Source: a bacterium | GTDB lineage: Bacteria > Verrucomicrobiota > Kiritimatiellia > RFP12 > UBA1067 | NCBI GenBank assembly: GCA_030537465.1 | Contig: JAUNMP010000004.1 | Span: 1 to 58,359 of the forward strand | DNA length: 58,359 bases | Reading direction: 5' to 3' | In this document: positions 16,059 through 23,537 of the stretch, in pieces | Numbering within the stretch: the first letter of the stretch is position 1 | How the letters are laid out: every line of letters begins with the position of its first letter | Position numbers and translations under genes: made by a program | Notes under the pieces: model-generated | The model's input: the letters and a program-made list of their open reading frames with translations, nothing else | The model's database searches: none | Told to the model about the DNA's origin: nothing

Positions 16059-17171
16059 TCACAGCTTCGCGAGAATCTCGCGGATGGACCGCTCGCGGGC
16101 CTCGATCGCCTCGCAGAGGCGGAACTGCACGCGGGCGCGGTTGAGGTTCTGCCCAGGCTGGCGAACCTTGAAGTACTTGTCGCCCGCGAGGTAGTCCTGG
16201 AAGAAACGCAACCCCAGCTCAAACGGCAACAATCGGATCGCATCGTAGAGATAGGCACGTTCTGCATCAGTCATGAACGAGCCGGCCTCCTTCAGATAGC
16301 CTTTCATGAATGCCAGGAACAGGTTCTCGTCGAAGGTGACTTTCCCGAGATTGAGTTCCTCCTCGCCCGCGGGATTACAGATGGAGCGGACTGCGTCGCC
16401 GACATCGACGTGCATGAGACCCGGCGAGACGGTGTCAAGGTCGATCATCGCCGTGCCCTTGCCGGTGAAGTCGTCGATCATGATGTTGTTCACCTTTGGG
16501 TCCCCGTGGAACATGCGCTTGCACAGTTCGCCAGAGGCTTCGGCCTTCTCGAGGGAGACGGCGAATTCGCGACGCTCCTCGATGTACTTGGCGAGCCGCT
16601 TCGCCTCCATCGATGCGCCAAGGATCTCCCGGGCGGTCGCGCACATGAGCGTCTCGTCATACTGGGCGAGATAGCCACTCGTGACATGGAAACCAGGCAG
16701 CGGATCCTGGATGCTGTCAGGGTCCATGTCTGAGACAAGGTAGTGGAAATGCCCGAGCGCCGCACCGCACTCGAGGGCGTGCTCGGGGCTCTGGGCCGTG
16801 TCAAACGCGTGCGCGGAGAGGATGCGCGTGATGACGCGCCACACGTCGCCATTCTCGTCCGTCACGAAGTCGGCCCCATCCTTTGTCCGGATGATGCGCG
16901 GCATCTGCCAGACGCGGTCGTCGCGGTCGGTCTTCGCGTCCGCCTCGAGCTTCTCGTGGCAGTGGAGGGTGATGTTGTGCATGTTCCGCATAATCGCCTC
17001 GGGCTGCGTGAACACGGAGCGATTCACGCGCTGGAGGATCACCTGCGTCTCGGTGAACGTGTTGCGGAAGACGGCGAGGAAGGTGTCGTTGATGTTGCCG
17101 TTTCCAAACGGCACGAGCGTGACGAGACGTCCCTTGATGTTGAACTGGTTGATGAGCAATGCGAGTTCCAT
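16059..17171 (-). CDS. NahK-like sugar 1-kinase (aminoglycoside-phosphotransferase fold)
   Basis: A 370-residue kinase related to N-acetylhexosamine 1-kinase. Features: the early glycine loop FGNGNINDTF (residues 20-29), VILQRVNRSVFTQPEAIMRNM, typical of NahK, catalytic-loop HGDPKVNNIMID, and metal-binding MIDLDTVSPGLMHVDVGDA. NahK makes HexNAc-1-phosphate from GlcNAc or GalNAc released from mucin or milk glycans, which fits the sialidase and GH123-like genes of this window. The ATG at 17171 (GGGAG 8 nt upstream) is preferred to the in-frame codon at 17234, which lies inside the upstream gene. It starts 11 nt after the C39-like gene. Choline or homoserine kinase activity is an alternative. 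Confidence 0.8.
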   Translation of the reverse strand: MELALLINQFNIKGRLVTLVPFGNGNINDTFLAVFRNTFTETQVILQRVNRSVFTQPEAIMRNMHNITLHCHEKLEADAKTDRDDRVWQMPRIIRTKDGADFVTDENGDVWRVITRILSAHAFDTAQSPEHALECGAALGHFHYLVSDMDPDSIQDPLPGFHVTSGYLAQYDETLMCATAREILGASMEAKRLAKYIEERREFAVSLEKAEASGELCKRMFHGDPKVNNIMIDDFTGKGTAMIDLDTVSPGLMHVDVGDAVRSICNPAGEEELNLGKVTFDENLFLAFMKGYLKEAGSFMTDAERAYLYDAIRLLPFELGLRFFQDYLAGDKYFKVRQPGQNLNRARVQFRLCEAIEARERSIREILAKL

Positions 17172-17182
17172 CTGTTTTCTCC

Positions 17183-18616
17183 CTAGCGAAGTGGTTTCAT
17201 GTACATGAGGCAGTGGGAAATCGTCCACGCCCATTCCGCGGGCATCCGCTTAAGCTCGTGGCCCGCGCCCCAGCTATCCGTGTAGATCACTTCCTTCTTC
17301 TTGTCGTTGTAGCCGATGATGAGGCGCATGTGGCCACCCCTCGCCTGGGGAATGTCTGGCTCGGGGTACGTCCCGAGCGTCACTCCCCAGAAGAGCGGAA
17401 TTCCCTTGTTCACCTGATCATGCACATCCTTCAGGAAGCGGGTGAACTTCGACCGCTGGGCCCCGTTCACCTTCATGTCGCGAAGGACCTCGGCATCCAT
17501 AGCCTCGTCGACCGCGGCGGGACTGAAGATGGTCATATTGCCCTGATGACGCACGTAGACGCTCTCGGCGATTTCCTTCTTCTTCAGTTTCTTCGCCGCC
17601 TTGTTGTAGTTCGCGACCTCCTTCACGAGGCCCTCGATGCGTTCGTTGGTGGGTTTCTCGAAGTCACCATAGGTGACGACCGTTCCGAGCTTGTACTTCT
17701 TGCCAATCGCCTGCACAGAGTCCTTCATGCCCCGCGTGGAGGTCCCCGTCTCCGCGGACGAGCCTGCGGCCTGCGCGATTTCGTGTTCGTCGACGTCGAC
17801 GCCATAGTAGCGCAGCACGCGCTCGGACGTCGCAACGGCACAATAGCCCTTCTGGCCCTGATCAACCATCGGGACATTGTCGATGAACACATCCCCACGC
17901 GGGTCATGGATAACGTTGTCGACAATCTTCTTCGCACCCTTCGCAGCGTTCGCGAGCCCGATCCCCGCCCGCTTCCCACCGGCGGCAAGCCGATCTGGCC
18001 CGTCCACGGCCAGACGTACGAACCCCGGCTCGAACGTGTCCTTACGATTGCCCTTCTGAGTGTAGTTCCACGTCAGCTTTGCAACGGTCGGGATCGCCGT
18101 CTTCGGCCACGTCTGGGACTTCTGGACAACATTGGGCTTTGCGACGCGATCTGTCTCCATCTCGGGGCTCTTTGCGCCACTCGGGGTCAGCTTGTCACGC
18201 ACGTCCTTCATCATCTGGACAAATTCATCCCGGGAGATCGTCTTATCCGTCCGGACACGACGCCGCAGCTTGTGTCCGTCCCCTGTGCTGATGATCTCCT
18301 CGCGTTCCGTGCCCGCGGTCGCGAAGAGCATCAGCTCCACGCGCGAAATCCCGCCCGCCTCGCCAAAAGAGACCTTCGTCTCATAAACGGGCGTGCCATG
18401 GAAGACCACCGCGCCGTCCAGGCGCGTGTCGGCCCCCTCGCGGCTGCCGGACGTGAACTGGAATCCCTGCTTCTCATGCCGCTTCACGAACAGCACGGGG
18501 TCTGACTTCCAGAAGGACTCCTCCCCAAGATCCTTCCCGATGTCATAGGCATTCTCGTCAGCGGCGAGAGCCGCGACCATGGCCGCGAGCGCGACCAACA
18601 GCATTCTTCTTCTCAT
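17183..18616 (-). CDS. Secreted C39-like (papain-fold) cysteine peptidase
   Basis: A 477-residue exported protein: signal MRRRMLLVALAAMVAALAA, a large N-terminal region to about residue 240 without a recognised domain, then a peptidase C39-like domain. It shows VPMVDQGQKGYCAVATSERV (nucleophile Cys about 260), GGHMRLIIGYND (His about 435) and YTDSWG (Asp), a complete triad. C39-like enzymes without an ABC transporter act as free proteases, targets unknown. Strong ribosome site AGGAGGGACGCA. Its first 59 nt overlap the end of the RNase R frame. The NahK-like gene follows 11 nt later, with no obvious functional link. Confidence 0.85.
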   Translation of the reverse strand: MRRRMLLVALAAMVAALAADENAYDIGKDLGEESFWKSDPVLFVKRHEKQGFQFTSGSREGADTRLDGAVVFHGTPVYETKVSFGEAGGISRVELMLFATAGTEREEIISTGDGHKLRRRVRTDKTISRDEFVQMMKDVRDKLTPSGAKSPEMETDRVAKPNVVQKSQTWPKTAIPTVAKLTWNYTQKGNRKDTFEPGFVRLAVDGPDRLAAGGKRAGIGLANAAKGAKKIVDNVIHDPRGDVFIDNVPMVDQGQKGYCAVATSERVLRYYGVDVDEHEIAQAAGSSAETGTSTRGMKDSVQAIGKKYKLGTVVTYGDFEKPTNERIEGLVKEVANYNKAAKKLKKKEIAESVYVRHQGNMTIFSPAAVDEAMDAEVLRDMKVNGAQRSKFTRFLKDVHDQVNKGIPLFWGVTLGTYPEPDIPQARGGHMRLIIGYNDKKKEVIYTDSWGAGHELKRMPAEWAWTISHCLMYMKPLR

Positions 18617-20348
18617 TGCGTCCCTCCTGTTTTACGGTCCTGAATCCACCACGCTTCAACAAAGCCCCCCCGCGCGACGACGCCGGCACGAAGTCCACAA
18701 GTCGTCGGTCGAAGTCGACCTTCTCCACGCAGACTCTCAGGCGCTGTCCGACGCTCCATGTCTTGCCGCCGCCTTCAAGCGTCTCATCGAAATCATTCCA
18801 GCGTAGATAGGCGTCCGACAAATTCGACACATGGACCATGCCACCAACCGCAAGGTCGGGAAGATCCACGAATACTCCGTACCGCGTGCACTTGGAGATG
18901 ACGGCTTCGAAGCTCGTGCCCTTCCGCTCCTCGAGGATCTGCTGGAGATAGCGGTATTTCTTGATTTCGTCGAGCGATCTCTCCGCGTCGTCTGCAACCT
19001 GCTCGCGTTCGGAGCAGTGAAGCGCCGCCGCATTGAGCCATCCGAGATCGAGTCGTCCACCCTTGCCGGCGATCCACGACGCGAGCTGACGATGCAGCAC
19101 GAGATCTGGATAGCGGCGAATCGGACTTGTGAAGTGCGCATAGAACTTCTTCGCGAGACCAAAGTGGCCAATCTCCTTCGCCGAGTAGAGGGCCCGCTTC
19201 ATGGAGCGCAGCACCATCACCGAAAGCACGCCCTCGAGCGGCGAGCCCTTGATCTTCTTCAGGAACTTCGCAAGGTTCTTTTGATAGGAGAGATCTCCGC
19301 AGGAGATTCCAAGCTTCGCGAGGTTGCCGCGCAGTTCCTCGAGCTTGTCGGGGTCGGGGGATTCATGCAGACGCGCGAGGATCTTCACGCCGCGCGTCCA
19401 GAGCTCCTTCGCGACCGCCTCATTCGCCGCGACCATGCATTCCTCGATCATCTGGTGCGACTCGTCGTACGGACGCACCTCGATGCCAGTCATCATACCC
19501 TTCTCGTCGATCTTGATCTCGGCCTCGGGCACCTCCATGTCGAGGGCTCCATCCGCAAAACGATTCTTTCGCAGCTGCTGCGCAAGTTCATGGATGGCGA
19601 GAATCGTCCTGCGCTCCACGGGCTTGAGTCCCCGGATCTTCTCGCCCTTCAGCTCCGTCATCACCTGCTCGTAGGTGAAGCGCGCCTTGGAGCGGATGAC
19701 GCTCTTGGCGAAGGACCGGGCGATGCAATTTCCCTTTGCATCGAAGGTCAGGAAAGCGGAGAACGCGTAGCGGTCCTCGTTCGGAACGAGCGAACAAACA
19801 CCGTTCGACAGCTGCTCCGGCAGCATCGGCACGACCTTGTCCACGAGATAGACCGAGGTCGAGCGTTTGTACGCCTCGCGGTCGAGCGCGCTGCCGGGCG
19901 TCACGAAGTGCGAGACGTCCGCGATGTGGACGCCCAGTACGCGGTTGCCCGACTTGTCCATCTCCAGCGAGAGCGCGTCGTCGTAGTCGCGCGCCGTCTC
20001 GGGATCGCAGGTGAAGATGAATTTCCGGCGCAGATCCAGGCGTCCGTCCAATGGACTCTTCGCACCGCGAGCGGTCTTTGCCGGAGTCTCGGGTATCACA
20101 CCCACACGTTCGGCCTCGGCAATCACCTTTGGTGGGAATTCCTCGGGGAGCTCGTACTGCTTCATCACCGAAAGCGTGTCGAGGGACGGATCGTCAGCCG
20201 GACCGATCACGTCCGTGACCTCGCCCTCCGGGGCGAGACGCGGGTTCTCCCAACGAACGAATTTCATCACCACGCGGTCATTGAGCTTCGCGCCATGCGC
20301 GTCGGGCACGAGAAACTCCTGGCGATAGGTCGGCGAGAGCGGCTGCAC
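18558..20348 (-). CDS. rnr: Ribonuclease R, RNB and S1 part (frame broken upstream)
   Basis: A 596-codon frame holding the second cold-shock domain, the RNB nuclease domain and the S1 domain of RNase R, the 3'-5' exoribonuclease that degrades structured RNA. Catalytic RNB signature DPETARDYDDALSLEM; S1 fold VISKCTRYGVFVDLPDLAVGGMVHVS near the end. The frame runs upstream through EGRVIRIDARAPRSIVGTI, normal RNase R linker/CSD sequence, to a stop beside the heptamer repeat at 20461-20502. The N-terminal cold-shock part (20407-20691) is in another frame. The GTG at 20348 is only the first standard start in this frame, not a convincing one. The last 20 codons overlap the C39-like gene after a G7 run and look non-native. 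Confidence 0.85.
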   Translation of the reverse strand: MQPLSPTYRQEFLVPDAHGAKLNDRVVMKFVRWENPRLAPEGEVTDVIGPADDPSLDTLSVMKQYELPEEFPPKVIAEAERVGVIPETPAKTARGAKSPLDGRLDLRRKFIFTCDPETARDYDDALSLEMDKSGNRVLGVHIADVSHFVTPGSALDREAYKRSTSVYLVDKVVPMLPEQLSNGVCSLVPNEDRYAFSAFLTFDAKGNCIARSFAKSVIRSKARFTYEQVMTELKGEKIRGLKPVERRTILAIHELAQQLRKNRFADGALDMEVPEAEIKIDEKGMMTGIEVRPYDESHQMIEECMVAANEAVAKELWTRGVKILARLHESPDPDKLEELRGNLAKLGISCGDLSYQKNLAKFLKKIKGSPLEGVLSVMVLRSMKRALYSAKEIGHFGLAKKFYAHFTSPIRRYPDLVLHRQLASWIAGKGGRLDLGWLNAAALHCSEREQVADDAERSLDEIKKYRYLQQILEERKGTSFEAVISKCTRYGVFVDLPDLAVGGMVHVSNLSDAYLRWNDFDETLEGGGKTWSVGQRLRVCVEKVDFDRRLVDFVPASSRGGALLKRGGFRTVKQEGRNEKKNAVGRARGHGRGSRR

Positions 20349-20406
20349 ACGCGTAAAGCGTCCCAGAGAAACGATGGTCCCGACAATCGACCGCGGCGCG
20401 CGCGCG

Positions 20407-20691
20407 TCAATGCGGATGACACGCCCCTCGGATCCGCTCTTTCCACCATCTCGTCCCCTTGAACCTGAAACCTGGAACTTGGAACCTGGAACCCTGAACC
20501 TTCAGCTTGATCGTCACCGTATCACCGACCAGAGCCGTGCCGAGGTCCTCGCGCTCGACCCACGTCGCCTCGTCCGTCTCCGGATCCACGAGGAAGCCAG
20601 CACCATTGCGAGCCATGTGCAACTCGCCCGTCATCGTCCCAGTCTCCCGGGGCGACTGTCTCATTCTATGTTTTTCTTTTCTTTTGTTCAT
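20407..20691 (-). CDS. rnr: Ribonuclease R, N-terminal cold-shock part (out of frame with the rest)
   Basis: The reading frame from ATG 20691 encodes a basic head (MNKRKEKHRMRQSPRETG) and the first OB-fold of RNase R: GTMTGELHMARNGAGFLVDP, then ALVGDTVTIKL. At 20502 it enters the heptamer array, and from there it reads nonsense to a stop at 20407. Native sequence continues in another frame. Removing one 7-bp unit joins both frames without any stop codon. Start supported by AAAAGGA about 11 nt upstream. Either the gene is switched off in this copy, or the repeat number is variable, or the assembly has one unit too many. Confidence 0.75.
   Translation of the reverse strand: MNKRKEKHRMRQSPRETGTMTGELHMARNGAGFLVDPETDEATWVEREDLGTALVGDTVTIKLKVQGSRFQVPGFRFKGTRWWKERIRGACHPH
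20461..20502 (-). repeat. Six degenerate 7-bp tandem repeats inside RNase R
   Basis: Plus-strand units are GAACCTG, AAACCTG, GAACTTG, GAACCTG, GAACCCT and GAACCTT. The array sits exactly where the RNase R frame switches. Because 7 is not a multiple of 3, loss of one unit or gain of two would restore the frame. Confidence 0.9.
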
Positions 20692-20716
20692 ATGTTGTAA
20701 GTCCTTTTATATTTTA

Positions 20717-20732
20717 GAGAACTATAATTCTC
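20717..20732. promoter_or_regulatory. Inverted repeat GAGAA-N6-TTCTC with possible promoter
   Basis: It lies in the 52-nt gap between the epimerase and RNase R genes. The minus strand carries TATAGT (20726-20721) about 29 nt before the RNase R ATG, and a second AT-rich box, TAAAAT, beside it. This could be an internal promoter with an operator. Confidence 0.35.
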
Positions 20733-20743
20733 AACCTGCATTT

Positions 20744-21790
20744 TCAGAAGAACCACTTCGCGCACGCGAGCAGACCCTGCTTCCACGGAACACGGTGGGA
20801 GACACCCGTCTTGCCCGCGAATTCGGAGAGATGCGCGACATACCAGTCGTAGTTCCGCACGAGCGCATCCTTGTTGGAGTACTTCGGCGCGAATCCCAGT
20901 GTCTTCTCGGCGCGCTCAATCGAAACAAAACTGTCCGTGGAAGCGGTCTCGTACACCCAGGGATAGAGAGGCGAGAGGTGGAGCTTCTCAAGGATGCGCA
21001 GAATGAAGACAATCGGCGCAACGGGCATGCCATGGATCTTTTTGCCGTGGCCGGCACGGTCCAGCACCGCCTGATAGTCCTCCTTCATCGTCGTGAACTC
21101 CTTCGCACCGATATTGAATTCGGTGTTGACCACCTTTTCGTCGAGGGTCATAGAAAGCCAGATGGCCTCGCAGAGGTCCGCGACGTCCATCAGCTGGTAG
21201 CGGTTGTTGCCGCTTCCGATCATCGGGAAGCCATGCCCGGTGTAGGCCCAGTCATAGAACAGGGCGAAGACGCCGAGTCGCTCGGGACCGATGAAGCTCT
21301 TCGGACGGATCACCGGCACGCAGAAACCGCTTTCCCGCGCGTCTCGGCAGATCTTCTCGGCCTCGATCTTCGCGTGGCCATAGGGGCCGACGCCGATGAG
21401 CTCGTCGGTCTCGTAGATCGGATGACGTTTCGGCACGCCGTAGACGGCGGTGGAGGAGATCTGGATCATCCGCGACACACCACTGCGGCGGCACGCCGTG
21501 ATCACGTTGCGCGCACCGTCGACCTCCGTCGTACGGATGTCCTCCGGAGAATAGAGCGGCAGGGCCGCGGCGGTGTTCACCACGGCGTCGCATCCCTCGA
21601 CGCAGGCGTTCACCGCCGCGGGGTCGCGCACATCGCCCTTGGTGAACTTGAGCCAGGGCTCCTTCGCCTCGGGATAGTCGAAGTCCGCGATGTCGAGCAC
21701 GCGGATCTCCTCCACGCCCTTCGTGCGCAGATGCCGAATAAGATTGATGCCGAGAAATCCGCTGCCACCGGTAACGAGCACAGTCTTCAT
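20744..21790 (-). CDS. NAD-dependent epimerase/dehydratase (extended SDR)
   Basis: A 348-residue extended short-chain dehydrogenase of the nucleotide-sugar epimerase or sterol-dehydrogenase-like group. The Rossmann motif GGSGFLG is at residues 8-14, the DVRD acidic block at 52-55, catalytic ISSTAVYG with Ser, and YGHAK (the YxxxK pair) around 137-141. The protein is probably cytoplasmic. It begins 7 nt after the DUF4340 gene and so belongs to the same long transcript. The substrate cannot be told; hydroxysteroid, sugar-nucleotide and quinone-linked members share this pattern. Confidence 0.85.
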   Translation of the reverse strand: MKTVLVTGGSGFLGINLIRHLRTKGVEEIRVLDIADFDYPEAKEPWLKFTKGDVRDPAAVNACVEGCDAVVNTAAALPLYSPEDIRTTEVDGARNVITACRRSGVSRMIQISSTAVYGVPKRHPIYETDELIGVGPYGHAKIEAEKICRDARESGFCVPVIRPKSFIGPERLGVFALFYDWAYTGHGFPMIGSGNNRYQLMDVADLCEAIWLSMTLDEKVVNTEFNIGAKEFTTMKEDYQAVLDRAGHGKKIHGMPVAPIVFILRILEKLHLSPLYPWVYETASTDSFVSIERAEKTLGFAPKYSNKDALVRNYDWYVAHLSEFAGKTGVSHRVPWKQGLLACAKWFF

Positions 21791-21797
21791 ATTTTCA

Positions 21798-23537
21798 TCA
21801 CTCCGTAATTGAAACCATCAGGGCCGAAATCGTCGAACGGTCGAGCACGAACACCGCGTCCGCGCCGCCCACCGTCGCGTACCGTCCGCCACCGGACGCA
21901 ACGCTCCCCAACATAAGATTGCGCCGGACCGCGTCCTGCCCTTCGAAATCAACGGCAATGACCAGCGTCGGCGCGTCAAGTCCGCAGCGTCGCAGATCCT
22001 CCGGCGTGGCCGCCATCGTCTCCACGCTCTTTGCCTCCACGCGGGTGAGGGCGGCGAGCAAGGTCTTGACGGCGTCGACGCGGACCGTTGCCGGCGCGGA
22101 CCCCTCGGCGAGGTTCCACTGGTTTCGCTCGGGATTGAGCACGACCGAAACCCCAGTCCCTTCCAGAGGCTTGAGCGACAACCGGCGAATGGACTGAACA
22201 TCCAGTTCCAGAAGGGTCTTTGAACGAAGATCCGCGAACGAGCCGCACTCCTTGAACACGGCCTTCGCAACCGAGACATCGGGATGCCCCCCCGACGACG
22301 TCGCCACGGAGACACGGACCGCATCCTCTCCGTCCAGCGGAGCACCCTGCAGCACATCGTTCCGCCGAATACGCAGAACCGCGTCCACCAGGGCCGCGGC
22401 GGCCGCGGGGTCCGCCGGCGCCGCCACGGGTGCCGCCAACCTCCAATCCCCATTCGCGCCCCGTGCAAGCACGTAGACCAGCTGCCCTGCGGTGATCGAA
22501 ACCGACTTCACCTGCTCGTCCGCGCCAAAGGGGAAGACGCGAGAATCACGCAAGGCCGCCTCTCTCGTCCGGAACAGATCCGCAACGGCCGCCGGCATCG
22601 TGACAACCGCCGTACCGTTCTGCACCAATGCGTAGACGAGGTTTGTCCCCGCCGAGGAGCCGAAGACAATCTGTTCGGACGTGCCAGAATCCGACTTCAC
22701 GCTTATGGAAAGCCCCGCCTCCGCGGCCAGGCCATAGGGTGCAAGCGCGGACTGCGACAGAACTGTTCGTTCCCCCACACGCGTGGCATGGGCGGCAGAC
22801 GGCATGACAAAACCGACGATGCGCGCGCCGACAAGGCCATCCACCAGTGCCGACACGACCGTTTCGTCTGCGGGCGCCTCCACAGGAGACGACAACCGCC
22901 ATCCAGATGCACTGCGCACGAGACGGATAAACGGGGCCTCGGGTTTGTGAAGATCAAGACTGGAGATCTGCTCGCTGGCGGAGGAGATCAATGTGCGTAC
23001 GCGGAAGCCGTCCGCATCCACGGGAATTGCCTCCAGAGCCTCCACGCCGACCGTGAATACGTTGACCAAACCATCCGCTCGCGCGTAGACATCCTTGCCC
23101 GATGCCGACAACGCGCCGAAGAACACCTGCGACTCGCCGCCCTTCGCGATGAGCTTCACAGAGGCACGCACCGTACCTGCCAGTCCAAAGTCAGCGAAAT
23201 CTTCGCCCAGGCTGGCCAACTCGGACTCTGTGCGCATATCCCCCAGAGGCAACAACGTCAGAGCGTCCACGAGACGAGCCACGGGAGCCGCATCGGCAGG
23301 AGCGAAATAGGGATTGACAATGCCCCAGGCTCCAATGTCATTTCTTGTCAACTTGACGATGTTCGTGCCATTACGGGAAATCTCAATACCCTCAACGGCC
23401 TCCGGCGCCAGCGTGCAGAGTGTGTTGCGCGTCGCCTCGCTTGCAACTGCCCGCGTCCGCCAGGAGAGAAAGGTAAGGACGGCCGATGTCAACAGTATTC
23501 CAGAGAGGAAGAAGACTATGAAGCGATTGTTGCTCAC
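21798..23537 (-). CDS. Membrane-anchored DUF4340 protein
   Basis: A 579-residue protein with an N-terminal membrane anchor (MSNNRFIVFFLSGILLTSA when the GTG is read as Met), then repeated beta-rich DUF4340 units (e.g. KLTRNDIGAWGIVNPYFAPAD; RLVRSASGWRLSSPVEAPAD; GANGDWRLAAPVAAPAD). DUF4340 proteins accompany ABC exporters of the GldA/F/G kind. The start GTG at 23537 overlaps the stop of the GldFG-like gene (GTGA) and has a consensus AGGAGG 8 nt upstream. Three or more copies of the same module are visible, with the D/A-P-A-D linker repeated. Confidence 0.8.
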   Translation of the reverse strand: MSNNRFIVFFLSGILLTSAVLTFLSWRTRAVASEATRNTLCTLAPEAVEGIEISRNGTNIVKLTRNDIGAWGIVNPYFAPADAAPVARLVDALTLLPLGDMRTESELASLGEDFADFGLAGTVRASVKLIAKGGESQVFFGALSASGKDVYARADGLVNVFTVGVEALEAIPVDADGFRVRTLISSASEQISSLDLHKPEAPFIRLVRSASGWRLSSPVEAPADETVVSALVDGLVGARIVGFVMPSAAHATRVGERTVLSQSALAPYGLAAEAGLSISVKSDSGTSEQIVFGSSAGTNLVYALVQNGTAVVTMPAAVADLFRTREAALRDSRVFPFGADEQVKSVSITAGQLVYVLARGANGDWRLAAPVAAPADPAAAAALVDAVLRIRRNDVLQGAPLDGEDAVRVSVATSSGGHPDVSVAKAVFKECGSFADLRSKTLLELDVQSIRRLSLKPLEGTGVSVVLNPERNQWNLAEGSAPATVRVDAVKTLLAALTRVEAKSVETMAATPEDLRRCGLDAPTLVIAVDFEGQDAVRRNLMLGSVASGGGRYATVGGADAVFVLDRSTISALMVSITE

